53,847 bases of DNA from assembly GCA_035934555.1 (NCBI GenBank), contig DASYXT010000014.1, positions 1 through 53,847 on the forward strand, given 5' to 3'. How positions within the stretch are numbered: position 1 is the first letter of the stretch; the number at the start of each line of letters is the position of its first letter. The DNA comes from DASYXT01 sp035934555 (lineage in GTDB: Bacteria; Verrucomicrobiota; Verrucomicrobiia; Limisphaerales; UBA8199). Under the pieces are notes generated by a model, which was not told the origin of the DNA, searched no databases, and worked only from the letters and a program-made list of their open reading frames with translations. Made by a program: the position numbers and the translations under genes. Below, in pieces: positions 10,314 to 18,714 of this stretch.

Positions 10314-10817
10314 TTAGAGCCCAATGCCGAGGTGCGTTGCGGCAATAGCGATTCGAGCGCGCCTGCGATTCACAGTGGAGCATGCCAAGCCAAGTGTCCG
10401 AGCTATGTCAGGGGCGGATAAGCCTCGGGCCAAATGCTTGAGAATCATGCGGTCATTGATGCAGAGATGCCGCCAAAGTACTTCAAACGCATCTCGGGCG
10501 CAAACGTGCTGGATTACTTCCTTTTGCTCGAGGTTGTGGCGAATGAGAATGTCGTCGGGGTCGTCTCCTGAGTCGAGTGATGTGCCAAAGCGCCGGCGTT
10601 TCGGCGCATCTATGCTGCGGCCCAGTTTCAATTTGTCGAGAATCAGGAATTTTGTCCGTTGGAGGCACCAACTTAGTGTCCGATGCGGCTGCCCCGGGAG
10701 TGACCAGACGAACAACAGAATGTCCTGGAGAAGGTCCTCGGAATCGGCGCTATTGGATACCAATTCTTTAAGGAGGCGTTGCACGCCTTCCAACAGCTCT
10801 GGAGAACCGATGTCCAT
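10314..10817 (-). CDS. Small ECF-like RNA polymerase sigma factor
   Basis: 167 residues from the ATG at 10817; a TTG codon directly before it is an alternative start. The N-terminal half resembles sigma region 2: NSADSEDLLQDILLFVW matches the ECF pattern of acidic residues followed by a hydrophobic helix. The C-terminal half has a region-4 helix-turn-helix, with LSAPDIARTLGLACSTVNRR followed by an Arg-rich recognition end. The linker is Arg/Lys-rich. It is short for the family and region 2 is divergent, so it may be an atypical ECF factor. No anti-sigma gene is adjacent. It sits 144 bp upstream of, and in line with, the beta-helix and RHS genes, so it may control them. That is inference from position; the sequence does not show the target promoter. 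Confidence 0.75.
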   Translation of the reverse strand: MDIGSPELLEGVQRLLKELVSNSADSEDLLQDILLFVWSLPGQPHRTLSWCLQRTKFLILDKLKLGRSIDAPKRRRFGTSLDSGDDPDDILIRHNLEQKEVIQHVCARDAFEVLWRHLCINDRMILKHLARGLSAPDIARTLGLACSTVNRRRARIAIAATHLGIGL

Positions 10818-11070
10818 CAATGTTATGTGTCGAAAACCTCGCCTGTATTAACCATGCGGGCAGGCAGTTTAAAATGGGGTACAGCGGCTACTTTTGGAAG
10901 AATCGCACCCTATAAATGAAAGTTATCGTCAACAATGGTTCACGGACGAGCCCTGGCCATTTTTTTTCAGATTTTGCTTGCCTTTTTGGGGGCATTGGCG
11001 CTAAGTACAAGCTGAATTTTTGTAGCGCACTAACTCAGGCAACCAACGGCGGAATCCGCCAGAGGCACGT
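10818..11070. other. Divergent intergenic region between sigma factor and PEP-CTERM gene
   Basis: This 253-bp gap must carry the promoters for both divergent genes. It is AT-richer than its surroundings, with T-tracts near 10960-10990 and TATAAA at about 10911-10916, but no convincing -35/-10 pair with normal spacing was found. A short inverted repeat GGCGGAATCCGCC precedes the PEP-CTERM start codon. Confidence 0.4.
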
Positions 11071-11712
11071 ATGAAAACGAGCATCGGGACGACAGCATTG
11101 GCCGTAATCATCAGTATCGGCTCCTGCACAACCGGCTTCGGCAGTGTGTATTCCTTATCCCCCGGCGGGGTGGACCCTGCGCTTGGGTCAGCCTACCCGA
11201 TGGGGGGCACGACTCTGGCGAGCCTCAACACACCCTTCAATAGCGGCTCGCTACTCGGCACCTTAACTTCACAGGTTATCAGCGGGGATACGTCCAACCC
11301 TTATGCCGGCGGACTGACGTTCACGTATCAGCTCTCGATTTCTCCCTCAAGCCCGGACGGTGCGACCGAATTGAGCGCCAGTTCGTTCGCCGGATATCTG
11401 ACCGACGTGAGTTATAACAACGCGGTCGGCTCGCAAGTGGCGCCGTCGTTCTTCAGCCGCAGCAGTTCCGGGGACGTCGTCCACTCCGTTTGGCTGTATC
11501 AGCCGGTCGGGCCGGGCCAGGACAGCACGATGATCGTGGTGCAAACGGATGCCACAGCTTACCAGGCCAGTATGGTCGGTTTAATCGACGGGCTGACGGT
11601 AAATGTCAGCAGCTTTGCTCCCGTGCCCGTTCCCGAGCCGGCCATTGCAGGTCTGTTGCTTGCCGGGCTAGGCGTGTTCTCCGTGGTTCGCCGCCGTCAG
11701 TGCTCGCGCTAG
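11071..11712 (+). CDS. PEP-CTERM sorted extracellular protein
   Basis: 213 residues. The N-terminus is a signal peptide (MKTSIGTTALAVIISIGSC, cleavage near GFGS). The C-terminus is a textbook PEP-CTERM tripartite signal: PVPEPA, a hydrophobic helix AGLLLAGLGVFSVV, then the basic tail RRRQCSR. Such proteins are exported, processed by an exosortase and released or anchored at the surface, usually with exopolysaccharide. The central 150 residues are Ser/Gly/Thr-rich and strand-like, with no recognised catalytic motif. No exosortase gene is in the window. It is divergent from the sigma gene. The tail assigns its route, not its job. Confidence 0.88.
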   Translation: MKTSIGTTALAVIISIGSCTTGFGSVYSLSPGGVDPALGSAYPMGGTTLASLNTPFNSGSLLGTLTSQVISGDTSNPYAGGLTFTYQLSISPSSPDGATELSASSFAGYLTDVSYNNAVGSQVAPSFFSRSSSGDVVHSVWLYQPVGPGQDSTMIVVQTDATAYQASMVGLIDGLTVNVSSFAPVPVPEPAIAGLLLAGLGVFSVVRRRQCSR

Positions 11713-11823
11713 AGCGGGCGTTCAGTTCGGCCTATCCCTGGTCACTTCCCCCGGTGCCGCTTGGTCGCCGGTCTTTCTTCAACGAGCGTTGGCAACCGCT
11801 CTGGTTTCACTATACTTCGGGTC

Positions 11824-14800
11824 ATGAAACACTCATTGCCTGTCTTTGGGGTCGTTTTGTTCCAAATCTGCTCGGCGGTGGCGGCTGACAGCGCTGCGCC
11901 CGGGACAGGGCAAGCGGGAGGTGGCGGCTATTATCGTTACCCGGCGATTCATGGCGACACGGTGGTCTTTACTGGTGAGGGTGATCTGTGGCGTGTGAAC
12001 ATTTACGGCGGGCAGGCGCAGCGGTTGACCACACACCCGGGTGAGGAGATTTGCGCTGCGGTGTCGCCGGATGGCGCCTGGCTGGCCTTTTCAGCCGCGT
12101 ATGAGGGGCCGCAGGAAGTGTATGTCATGCCGGCAAGTTGCGGGTTGCCCAAGCGGCTTACATTCGAGGGCGGCAATGCCTACGTCGCCGGCTGGACGCC
12201 AGATGGGAAGGTTCTTTACTCGACGACGCAACATTCCACGCTGCCGGATTGGCAACTGGCGACGGTGGACCCGGCTACCGGGCGGACCGAGTCTCTGCCA
12301 TTAAGTCAGGCCAGTGACGGGGTGTTTGATACGACTGGACACACGCTCTACTTCACGCGCCAACATTTCCAGGGTAGCAGCACCAAACGCTACCAGGGCG
12401 GCACAGCGCAAAACCTGTGGAAATTCACTTTGGGCTCGGCTGAGGCCGTGCCGCTGACGGCCGATTTCCCGGGCACGAGCAAGAACCCGATGTGGTGGAA
12501 GGACCGCGTCTATTTCCTGTCGGACCGGGACGGCACGATGAACGTATGGTCGATGAACAGCGCGGGCAAAGACTTGCGCCAGCACACGCATGGGCATGGG
12601 TGGGACGTGAAGTGGGCCACCTTGTCCGAGGGCCGGATCGCCTATCAGCAAGGGGCGGATTTGCGTGTGCTGGAGCTCGCTTCAGGGAAAGATTGGGACC
12701 TCCCGATTCGGCTTGTGTCTGATTTCGATCAAGAGAGGGAAAAGTGGGTGAAGAAGCCGATGGAGTATTTAACGGCGGCGCACCTGTCACCGGATGGTGA
12801 CCGCGTGGTGTTGACGGCGCGAGGAAGAGTGTTTGTGGCACCGGCCGTCGAAGGGCGGTTCGTCGAAGCGACCCGCGAACCCAACGTGCGCTTCCGGCAG
12901 GGGCGGTTCATGCCGGATGGCAAGTCGCTGCTGGTGCTGTCGGATCGGACCGGGGAACTGGAATTTGAGCAGGTGCCCGCGAATGGGGTCGGAGAACCCA
13001 AGGCGCTGACTTCCGATGGGCATGTGTTTCGCATGGATGCGCTGCCGTCGCCCGATGGCAAATGGGTGGTGTTCCAAGACAAGGATCTCAAGCTTTGGCT
13101 CCTGGACGTGGCCGCCAGGACCAACCTCGCCATTGCCAGCTCCGACGTCAGCGAGTTTGGCGGATTCAGTTGGTCACCCGACAGTCAGTGGCTGGCTTAT
13201 GCCACTTCCGCCGAGAATCTTTATGGGCAAATTCGCATTTACAACGTAAAAGACGGCGTCACGCGCAACCTGACCAGCGACCGCGTGAACAGTTTTTCGC
13301 CCGCATGGAGCCGCGACGGCAAGTGGCTTTATTTCATCTCCGAACGGCACATCGAGTCCGTCGTGGGCAGTCCCTGGGGTCCGCGCCAGCCCGAGCCGTT
13401 CTTCAACCAGGCGGACAAACTGTATTTGGTATCGCTGCTGAAAGACGGCCGCTCACCCTTTCAGCCCAGCGACGAGCTGCATCCCCCAAAGAAGGACAAA
13501 GAGGATTCGGACAAGCACAAGAAGACCTCCGAAGGTCTGAAGGACGATTCTTCGGCGGGGTCCGCTGAGGCTTCCGCGACGAACGCCGCGCCTGCTGCGG
13601 TTGCCGCCGAAGGGGAATCCAAGCCGGGAGCAAAAGGCAACGGAACCAATGCAGCGGTGGTCAAGATCGACTGGGACGGTATTCAGGAGCGGGTGTGGGA
13701 AGTGCCGGTGCCGCCGGGGAACTTCGGCAGCCTTTCCCTCAACGAGAAGCACCTTTACTGGCTGGAATGGGGACTGGGTCGTGACGCCAAGGCCAAGCTT
13801 AAGGGGATTGAGCTCACCAACGACGAGCCCAAGCCCAAAACCCTGAGCGAGGAAATCAAAGATTACGAATTGTCTGCTGACGGCAAGAGGCTGCTCGTCA
13901 CTAAAGGCGAAGATTTTTATGTCGTGCCTGCCGGAGGCGATGTGAAGTTGGACAAGGCGGTGGACCTGAAGGCCTGGACGTTCCCCCTCGAACCGCGCCA
14001 GGAATGGCAACAGATGTTCGTCGAGTCCTGGCGCCTGATGCGGGATTATTTTTACGACCGCAATATGCACGGCGTGGATTGGACGGCGGTGCGGAACAAG
14101 TATCTGCCGCTGGCGGCGCGGGTGACCGACCGTGCGGAGTTGAACGATTTGATTGCAGATATGGTGGGAGAACTTTCCGCGTTGCACATTTTCGTTCGCG
14201 GCGGGGACTTTCGCGAAGGGACGGACCAGGTTGAACCGGCGAGTTTGGGGGCCGAACTGGTGCGGGACGAAAGCGATGGCGGTTATCGTGTCGAGCATGT
14301 GTATCAAAGCGACCCTGATTACCCGGAGCGCCAGTCGCCGCTGGCCAGGCCGGCGGTGGACATCCGAGTTGGCGCAATTATCCAGGCGATCAATGGAGTG
14401 CCGGTGCTTTCGGAATCACCCGCAGCTTTGTTGCGCAATCAGGCGAGCCGGCAAGTACTCTTGAGTTACAAGGCCTCGCCGACCAACGCGCCGGCGGAGG
14501 CAATCGTTAATCCCATCAGCCTCGCAAAAGAAGCCGACTTGCGCTATGACGATTGGGAATACTCCCGCCGACTCAAGGTGGAGGAATGGGGCCATGGCGA
14601 TATCGGTTACGTCCATTTGCGCGCCATGGGCGCAGGCGATATTGCCGAGTGGGCAAGAAGTTTCTATCCGGTGTTCAATCGCAAAGGGCTGATCGTGGAT
14701 GTGCGGCACAATCGCGGCGGGAACATTGACAGTTGGGTTTTGGAGAAGCTGTTGCGCAAGGCCTGGTTTTACTGGCAACCGCGAGTCGGCAAGGCGACCT

Positions 14801-15204
14801 GGAACATGCAATATGCCTTCCGGGGTCATGTGGTGGCGTTGTGCGACGAGCACACTGCCTCCGATGGCGAGGCCTTCAGCGAAGGGTTCAAACGGCTCGG
14901 CGTCGGCAAAGTGATCGGCACTCGCACCTGGGGGGGCGAGATTTGGCTGAGCTTCGACAACTGGCTGGTGGACCACGGCATTGCTTCGGCCGCTGAGACG
15001 GGGGTCTATGGGCCGGAAGGCAAGTGGTTGATTGAGGGCCACGGTGTGGACCCGGATATGGTCGTGGACAATTTGCCGCACACGACGTTCCTCGGTGAAG
15101 ATGCCCAACTCAAGGCGGGCGTCGAGTACCTGCAGGAGCAAATCCGCTTGCACCCGGTGACTGTTCCGCCGCCGCCCAGTTGCCCGGTGAAGGTGGAAAA
15201 GTAG
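11824..15204 (+). CDS. Secreted tricorn protease homologue (S41-type serine protease)
   Basis: About 1126 residues. The ATG at 11824 is preferred because it begins a clean signal peptide (MKHSLPVFGVVLFQICSAVA); an in-frame ATG 63 bp upstream would bury it. Order of domains: two beta-propeller regions (about 35-540 and 620-720) full of SPDG/SRDGKWLYF blades, split by a Lys/Glu/Ala-rich low-complexity insert (about 555-620); a helical C1 region; a PDZ-like domain (about 800-880); and an S41 core. The likely nucleophile is Ser1013 in EHTASDGEAF, with His788 in LSALHIF as general base. The oxyanion-side RHNRGGNIDSW and the RTWGGE motif are present. Family members trim peptides. The signal peptide places this one in the periplasm or outside, unlike the archaeal enzyme. 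It appears to be a single-gene unit. Confidence 0.9.
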   Translation: MKHSLPVFGVVLFQICSAVAADSAAPGTGQAGGGGYYRYPAIHGDTVVFTGEGDLWRVNIYGGQAQRLTTHPGEEICAAVSPDGAWLAFSAAYEGPQEVYVMPASCGLPKRLTFEGGNAYVAGWTPDGKVLYSTTQHSTLPDWQLATVDPATGRTESLPLSQASDGVFDTTGHTLYFTRQHFQGSSTKRYQGGTAQNLWKFTLGSAEAVPLTADFPGTSKNPMWWKDRVYFLSDRDGTMNVWSMNSAGKDLRQHTHGHGWDVKWATLSEGRIAYQQGADLRVLELASGKDWDLPIRLVSDFDQEREKWVKKPMEYLTAAHLSPDGDRVVLTARGRVFVAPAVEGRFVEATREPNVRFRQGRFMPDGKSLLVLSDRTGELEFEQVPANGVGEPKALTSDGHVFRMDALPSPDGKWVVFQDKDLKLWLLDVAARTNLAIASSDVSEFGGFSWSPDSQWLAYATSAENLYGQIRIYNVKDGVTRNLTSDRVNSFSPAWSRDGKWLYFISERHIESVVGSPWGPRQPEPFFNQADKLYLVSLLKDGRSPFQPSDELHPPKKDKEDSDKHKKTSEGLKDDSSAGSAEASATNAAPAAVAAEGESKPGAKGNGTNAAVVKIDWDGIQERVWEVPVPPGNFGSLSLNEKHLYWLEWGLGRDAKAKLKGIELTNDEPKPKTLSEEIKDYELSADGKRLLVTKGEDFYVVPAGGDVKLDKAVDLKAWTFPLEPRQEWQQMFVESWRLMRDYFYDRNMHGVDWTAVRNKYLPLAARVTDRAELNDLIADMVGELSALHIFVRGGDFREGTDQVEPASLGAELVRDESDGGYRVEHVYQSDPDYPERQSPLARPAVDIRVGAIIQAINGVPVLSESPAALLRNQASRQVLLSYKASPTNAPAEAIVNPISLAKEADLRYDDWEYSRRLKVEEWGHGDIGYVHLRAMGAGDIAEWARSFYPVFNRKGLIVDVRHNRGGNIDSWVLEKLLRKAWFYWQPRVGKATWNMQYAFRGHVVALCDEHTASDGEAFSEGFKRLGVGKVIGTRTWGGEIWLSFDNWLVDHGIASAAETGVYGPEGKWLIEGHGVDPDMVVDNLPHTTFLGEDAQLKAGVEYLQEQIRLHPVTVPPPPSCPVKVEK

Positions 15205-15336
15205 TGTGGGCGGCCGTGGAGCAAGGGTAAACAGGAGGGCTAAACCTGCCGGTAAAGAGAATCTCGACTGCCTTCCGGACGTGCTCGCCGCCGGCCACAA
15301 GCTTGGACCAGCCCACGTTCATTTCTCTGAGCAAAT

Positions 15337-15672
15337 TTATCGTTCCAGCACAAGCAAGCTCTCAGTCTCGCTCTCGATAAACTGGCGAATAACCTCATAG
15401 CGCGATCTCAGAAGCGTTGTGATCAAGCGCGTCGGACAATTACCGACGCGCAGCCAAATGAATTTGGGAGGAGAACCGAGCACAATGGCTCTCTGGTAGA
15501 AGTCTGTGTCCTTGGAGACGATCGTGAACCCGTGCTGCTTCGACCAAGCCCAGACGACGCTATCATCCGCTTCCTTGAGGCCGATGGCCTTGATGTGCGT
15601 GGAGCGAGGGAATAAATCAGCGATCTGCTGAACGATTCGATCCGAAACGTTCTCATCCAGAAGCAATTTCAC
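15337..15672 (-). CDS. DUF5615 PIN-like toxin
   Basis: 111 residues. The N-terminus MKLLLDENVSDRIVQQIADL and the central GFTIVSKDTDF are the hallmark acidic segments of the DUF5615/Mut7-C-like PIN group, whose clustered Asp/Glu residues would bind metal for RNA cleavage. The start ATG overlaps the end of the DUF433 gene by 4 nt, the usual antitoxin-first order, with coupled translation. Predicted to act as an RNase toxin held in check by the DUF433 protein. Toxin activity is inferred from family and pairing. Confidence 0.85.
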   Translation of the reverse strand: MKLLLDENVSDRIVQQIADLFPRSTHIKAIGLKEADDSVVWAWSKQHGFTIVSKDTDFYQRAIVLGSPPKFIWLRVGNCPTRLITTLLRSRYEVIRQFIESETESLLVLER

Positions 15673-15893
15673 GTGGGCGCCACAAAAAGCTTCCGCTCCC
15701 GATCCGCCGCAAACGCCAAGCAGGCCCTAATGTCATCGTGCGTGAGCTCGGAAAAGTCCTGGAGAATCTCGTCCTCCGTCATGCCGCTTGCCAGATATTC
15801 CAAAATGTCCTGAACGGTAATGCGCAGGCCACGAATACAGGGCTTGCCACTACGCTTGCCCGGCTCAATCGTGATTATCTTCGAATAATCCAT
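15669..15893 (-). CDS. DUF433 antitoxin
   Basis: 74 residues, the normal length for DUF433. The motif order is typical: ITIEPGKRSGKPCIRGLRIT, then VQDILEYLASGMTEDEILQDF and LTHDDIRACLAFAADRE. The family has a winged-helix-like DNA-binding fold and is the antitoxin partner of DUF5615 proteins. The gene comes first in the pair and overlaps the toxin start by 4 nt. A promoter-like sequence ends only 6 nt before its ATG, suggesting a leaderless transcript and autoregulation at the start site. Confidence 0.88.
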   Translation of the reverse strand: MDYSKIITIEPGKRSGKPCIRGLRITVQDILEYLASGMTEDEILQDFSELTHDDIRACLAFAADRERKLFVAPT

Positions 15894-15899
15894 GTTGAA

Positions 15900-15928
15900 A
15901 TCCTACTTCTCGGGCTTAGGGCAGTCAA
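15900..15928 (-). promoter_or_regulatory. Predicted leaderless promoter of the DUF433/DUF5615 pair
   Basis: On the minus strand TTGACT (15923-15928), a 17-bp spacer and TAGGAT (15900-15905) match the housekeeping -35/-10 pattern (5/6 and 4/6). The DUF433 ATG begins 6 nt after the -10 box, so transcription would start at or next to the start codon. Prediction only. Confidence 0.5.
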
Positions 15929-16106
15929 CGTTCGCGGCGGACGCGGTTGTCGCCCAACATCCCGTCCCACTGGCGCGGTGCCGATGACGTCCGTAATACA
16001 AACTGACACTCGTCGCGCGTCCAGTGCAGGTCGATAGTTCAACGTTCGCTTCATCGGGACTTTGCCTTCCCGAAAAGCTTCAGGACCTCGGCATACTCCT
16101 CTTCGT
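15929..16106. other. Gene-free stretch upstream of a palindromic element
   Basis: Together with the promoter and the element that follows, this is part of a 400-bp gap before the PAP2-glycosyltransferase gene. No convincing coding frame was seen. Confidence 0.4.
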
Positions 16107-16223
16107 GGAGCCGCGGACTTTAGACAGACTTTAGTCCGCAGCAACTTCCGAACGCTAGCAGGGCTCGGGTTTATCGGGATTTTGTGCATACCACCTTGCT
16201 GCGGACAGGAATGTCCGCGCTCC
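16107..16223. repeat. REP-like palindromic element, copy A
   Basis: About 117 bp bounded by inverted ends GGAGC...GCAGCAA and TTGCTGC...GCGCTCC. The left arm contains a doubled core (CGCGGACTTTAG, 5 nt, then CTTTAGTCCGC). The right arm is TTGCTGCGGACAGGAATGTC followed by CGCGCTCC, nearly identical to the right arm of copy D. Intergenic. Confidence 0.7.
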
Positions 16224-16293
16224 GTTGAGTTCTTACCCCCGCCCACTTTTTTTGGTTTTGAATCCGCTGTTTGCAGATTAAATTGCCCCTTCA

Positions 16294-18540
16294 ATGCATT
16301 GGCTGCAAGCGCTGGACACTGACCTGTTTCGGTTCGTTAACTCGAGGCTGAGCAATCCCTTTTTCGATACCGTGATGCCTTTTCTGAGCGGCAACCCGCT
16401 TTTCTTTCCGGCGGTCGCTCTTGCGGGCGGATTGCTCATTTGGAAGGGCGGCCGGCGCGGACTGATTTGCGTATTGCTGCTATTGGTGGTGGTCGGGGCA
16501 GGGGACGGATTGGTTTGTAACACGCTCAAGCATGCCGTCGGCAGGGTGCGGCCCTGCATTGCGCTGGAGGACGTGCATTGCCTGGTGGGCAAAACCAATT
16601 CCGGCAGCATGCCTTCCGCACACACCTGGAATTGGTTCGCCGCCACGATGGTGTTCCTGGCTTTCTACCGCCGCAGTCTCTGGGTGATGTTGCCGCTGGC
16701 GTGCGCGGTTGGTTTCTCCAGAGTGTATAACGGCGTGCATTACCCGGGCGACGTCATGGTGGGGGCGATTTTGGGAGCGGGCTACGCTGCCGCCGCGCTG
16801 GTGTTGTTCGAGGGGCTTTGGGGCTGGGGGTTCCGGAGGTTGTTCCCGTTGTGGTGGGCCAGGATGCCGTCGCTAACATCGGCGCCCGCGGGTTGGGGCG
16901 GGTCGGAGCTCGAAGCGGAACCTGAGTTTGCGCCGCGGCGCAAGCCGCTTGGTAAAGGCGCGGTGGTGGAGCAGGGAAGCCGCACAGAACGCAGTTCGAG
17001 CCCGCAGGTGAGTTTGGAGGAGCACTGGCTGCGGCTGGGTTACATCTTGGTAGGTGTATTGCTGCTGGCCCGGTGGTTTTACATTGCCAGCGGCGCAATT
17101 CAATTGGCGGAGGACGAAGCTTACCAATGGGTTTGGTCGAAACACCTGGCGCTTTCTTACTTTAGCAAGCCACCGCTGATCGCCTACACGCAGGCCCTGG
17201 GAACAGCCATATGGGGCGATAACGCATTCGGCGTGCGCTTTTTCTCGCCGCTAATCACCGCCATAATGAGCATCGTTGTCCTGCGTTTCTTTGCGCGCGA
17301 GGTTAACGCCCGGGCCGGGTTCCTCCTGGTGCTGATTGTCACCGCGACCCCGCTGCTCGCCGTCGGGGCGGTGCTGATGACAGTCGATCCGCTGTCGGTC
17401 TTATTCTGGACCGCGGCGATGCTGGCAGGTTGGCGGGCGGTACAGGAAAAATCCCGCACGCGGGAGTGGGTGTGGGTGGGGGTCTGGATGGGATTGGGAT
17501 TTCTGAGCAAATACACTGAACTGCTGCAATTGCTTTGTTGGGCGGTGTTTTTCGTGTTGTGGGTGCCGGCGCGGCGGCAGTTGCGCCGGCCGGGTCCTTA
17601 TGTGGCGCTGTTGCTGAACCTGCTGCTCGCGTTACCGGTGCTGATTTGGAACGCGCAACACGGATGGATTACCGTTCATCACGTCGCAGTGGATGCGGAT
17701 GCCGGCAAGCCCTGGCATCCCACCCTTCGGTTTCTGGGTGATTTTCTCGGCACCGAGGCGGGCTTGCTGAACCCGGTGTTTTTCGTTGGAACCGCGTGGG
17801 CGGCGATCGCCTTTTGGCGACGGCGCCGGCAAGAGCCGCGGCTGGTTTATTTTTTCAGTATGGGTGCGCCGCTGTTTCTGGTCTATGTGCTGCAATCGTT
17901 AAAGGCGCGAGTGTTGCCGAACTGGATCGCGCCCTCAATCGTTCCCTTGTTTTGCTTGATGGCGGTGTATTGGGACACGCGTTGGCGTTTGGGCAAAGCG
18001 GCGGTCGGCCGGTGGTTGACGGCCGGCTGCGTGCTGGGATTGGCAATGGTGCTGGTGGGGCATAACACCAATATCGCTCGGAAAGTGCTCGGTCATTATC
18101 TGCCGGTGAACCGCGACCCGCTGCATCGCGTGCGAGAGTGGGATACGACGGCCCAGGCCGTGGAAACAGCGAGGCAGAAGCTGCTATCGGAAGGCAAACC
18201 GGTCTTCATCATCACCGACCACTACGGCATGGCGGGGCAGATTTCCTTTTACCTTCCTGAAGCGCGTGCTGCGGTCCGCTCCGACCCGCTGGTCTATTGC
18301 CGCAGCAACCCCACGCCGGAAAACCAGTTTTATTACTGGCCCGGCTATGACTCGCGCAAGGGCCAGAACGCGATTTATGTGCTCGAGCTCAACCGGGACG
18401 ACCCGACGCCGCAACCACCTCCAGAACGGCTGCAGCAGGAATTCGAATCCGTCACCGACCTGGGCGTTACGAACGTGCTGTACCACGGCCAGTACCTGCT
18501 GCGCCCGTTACACCTTTTTGCCTGCCGCAATCTGCGGTAA
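16294..18540 (+). CDS. Fusion of PAP2 lipid phosphatase and ArnT/PMT-type (GT39-like) glycosyltransferase
   Basis: 748 residues, an integral membrane protein. Residues 1-185 are a PAP2 phosphatase with its three motifs: LKHAVGRVRP (K-x6-RP), SMPSAHTW (PSGH variant with Ala) and SRVYNGVHYPGD (SR-x5-H-x3-D). A charged linker (about 195-240) follows. Residues 245-620 form a multi-span ArnT/PMT-like domain with the luminal acidic motif LAEDEAYQWVWSKHLALSYF, followed by SKPPLIAY and many hydrophobic helices. The C-terminal 110 residues are soluble and mixed alpha/beta. The GT part would transfer a sugar from a polyprenyl-phosphate donor to a lipid or protein outside the inner membrane. The PAP2 part could dephosphorylate the released lipid carrier or the acceptor. 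Both parts look catalytically complete. The coupling of the two steps is inference. Confidence 0.88.
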   Translation: MHWLQALDTDLFRFVNSRLSNPFFDTVMPFLSGNPLFFPAVALAGGLLIWKGGRRGLICVLLLLVVVGAGDGLVCNTLKHAVGRVRPCIALEDVHCLVGKTNSGSMPSAHTWNWFAATMVFLAFYRRSLWVMLPLACAVGFSRVYNGVHYPGDVMVGAILGAGYAAAALVLFEGLWGWGFRRLFPLWWARMPSLTSAPAGWGGSELEAEPEFAPRRKPLGKGAVVEQGSRTERSSSPQVSLEEHWLRLGYILVGVLLLARWFYIASGAIQLAEDEAYQWVWSKHLALSYFSKPPLIAYTQALGTAIWGDNAFGVRFFSPLITAIMSIVVLRFFAREVNARAGFLLVLIVTATPLLAVGAVLMTVDPLSVLFWTAAMLAGWRAVQEKSRTREWVWVGVWMGLGFLSKYTELLQLLCWAVFFVLWVPARRQLRRPGPYVALLLNLLLALPVLIWNAQHGWITVHHVAVDADAGKPWHPTLRFLGDFLGTEAGLLNPVFFVGTAWAAIAFWRRRRQEPRLVYFFSMGAPLFLVYVLQSLKARVLPNWIAPSIVPLFCLMAVYWDTRWRLGKAAVGRWLTAGCVLGLAMVLVGHNTNIARKVLGHYLPVNRDPLHRVREWDTTAQAVETARQKLLSEGKPVFIITDHYGMAGQISFYLPEARAAVRSDPLVYCRSNPTPENQFYYWPGYDSRKGQNAIYVLELNRDDPTPQPPPERLQQEFESVTDLGVTNVLYHGQYLLRPLHLFACRNLR

Positions 18541-18602
18541 ACTACGGCGCGGTGGCCATGAATCGCAATTGGGCTGTGTCAGCGCGCCAGCGTCTTGGAC
18601 TA

Positions 18603-18662
18603 CGCCAGCCCTCTGGCGCTTTCGAGACACTGGCTTCGTTCGAAAGCGCCAGTGGGCTGGCG
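18603..18662. repeat. Long imperfect hairpin repeat
   Basis: Two 23-nt arms, CGCCAGCCCTCTGGCGCTTT plus CGA (18603-18625) and its complement (18640-18662), pair with a single mismatch around a 14-nt loop. It lies between the PAP2-GT gene and the DNA glycosylase start. It is unlike the GCGGAC palindrome family. No T-tract follows it, so it is more likely a mobile palindrome than a simple terminator. Confidence 0.7.
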
Positions 18663-18714
18663 CACTCCAAAACCTCGCGGCCTCGGCGTCGCTGGCTTAC
18701 GGAAAGGGGTCGCT

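Noticed and set aside
15110..15334. Minus-strand frame with VGWSKLVAGGEHVRKAVEIL, vaguely like the end of a UDP-GlcNAc 2-epimerase
   Set aside because: The likeness is weak, most of the frame overlaps the tricorn gene, and the rest is only about 130 bp.
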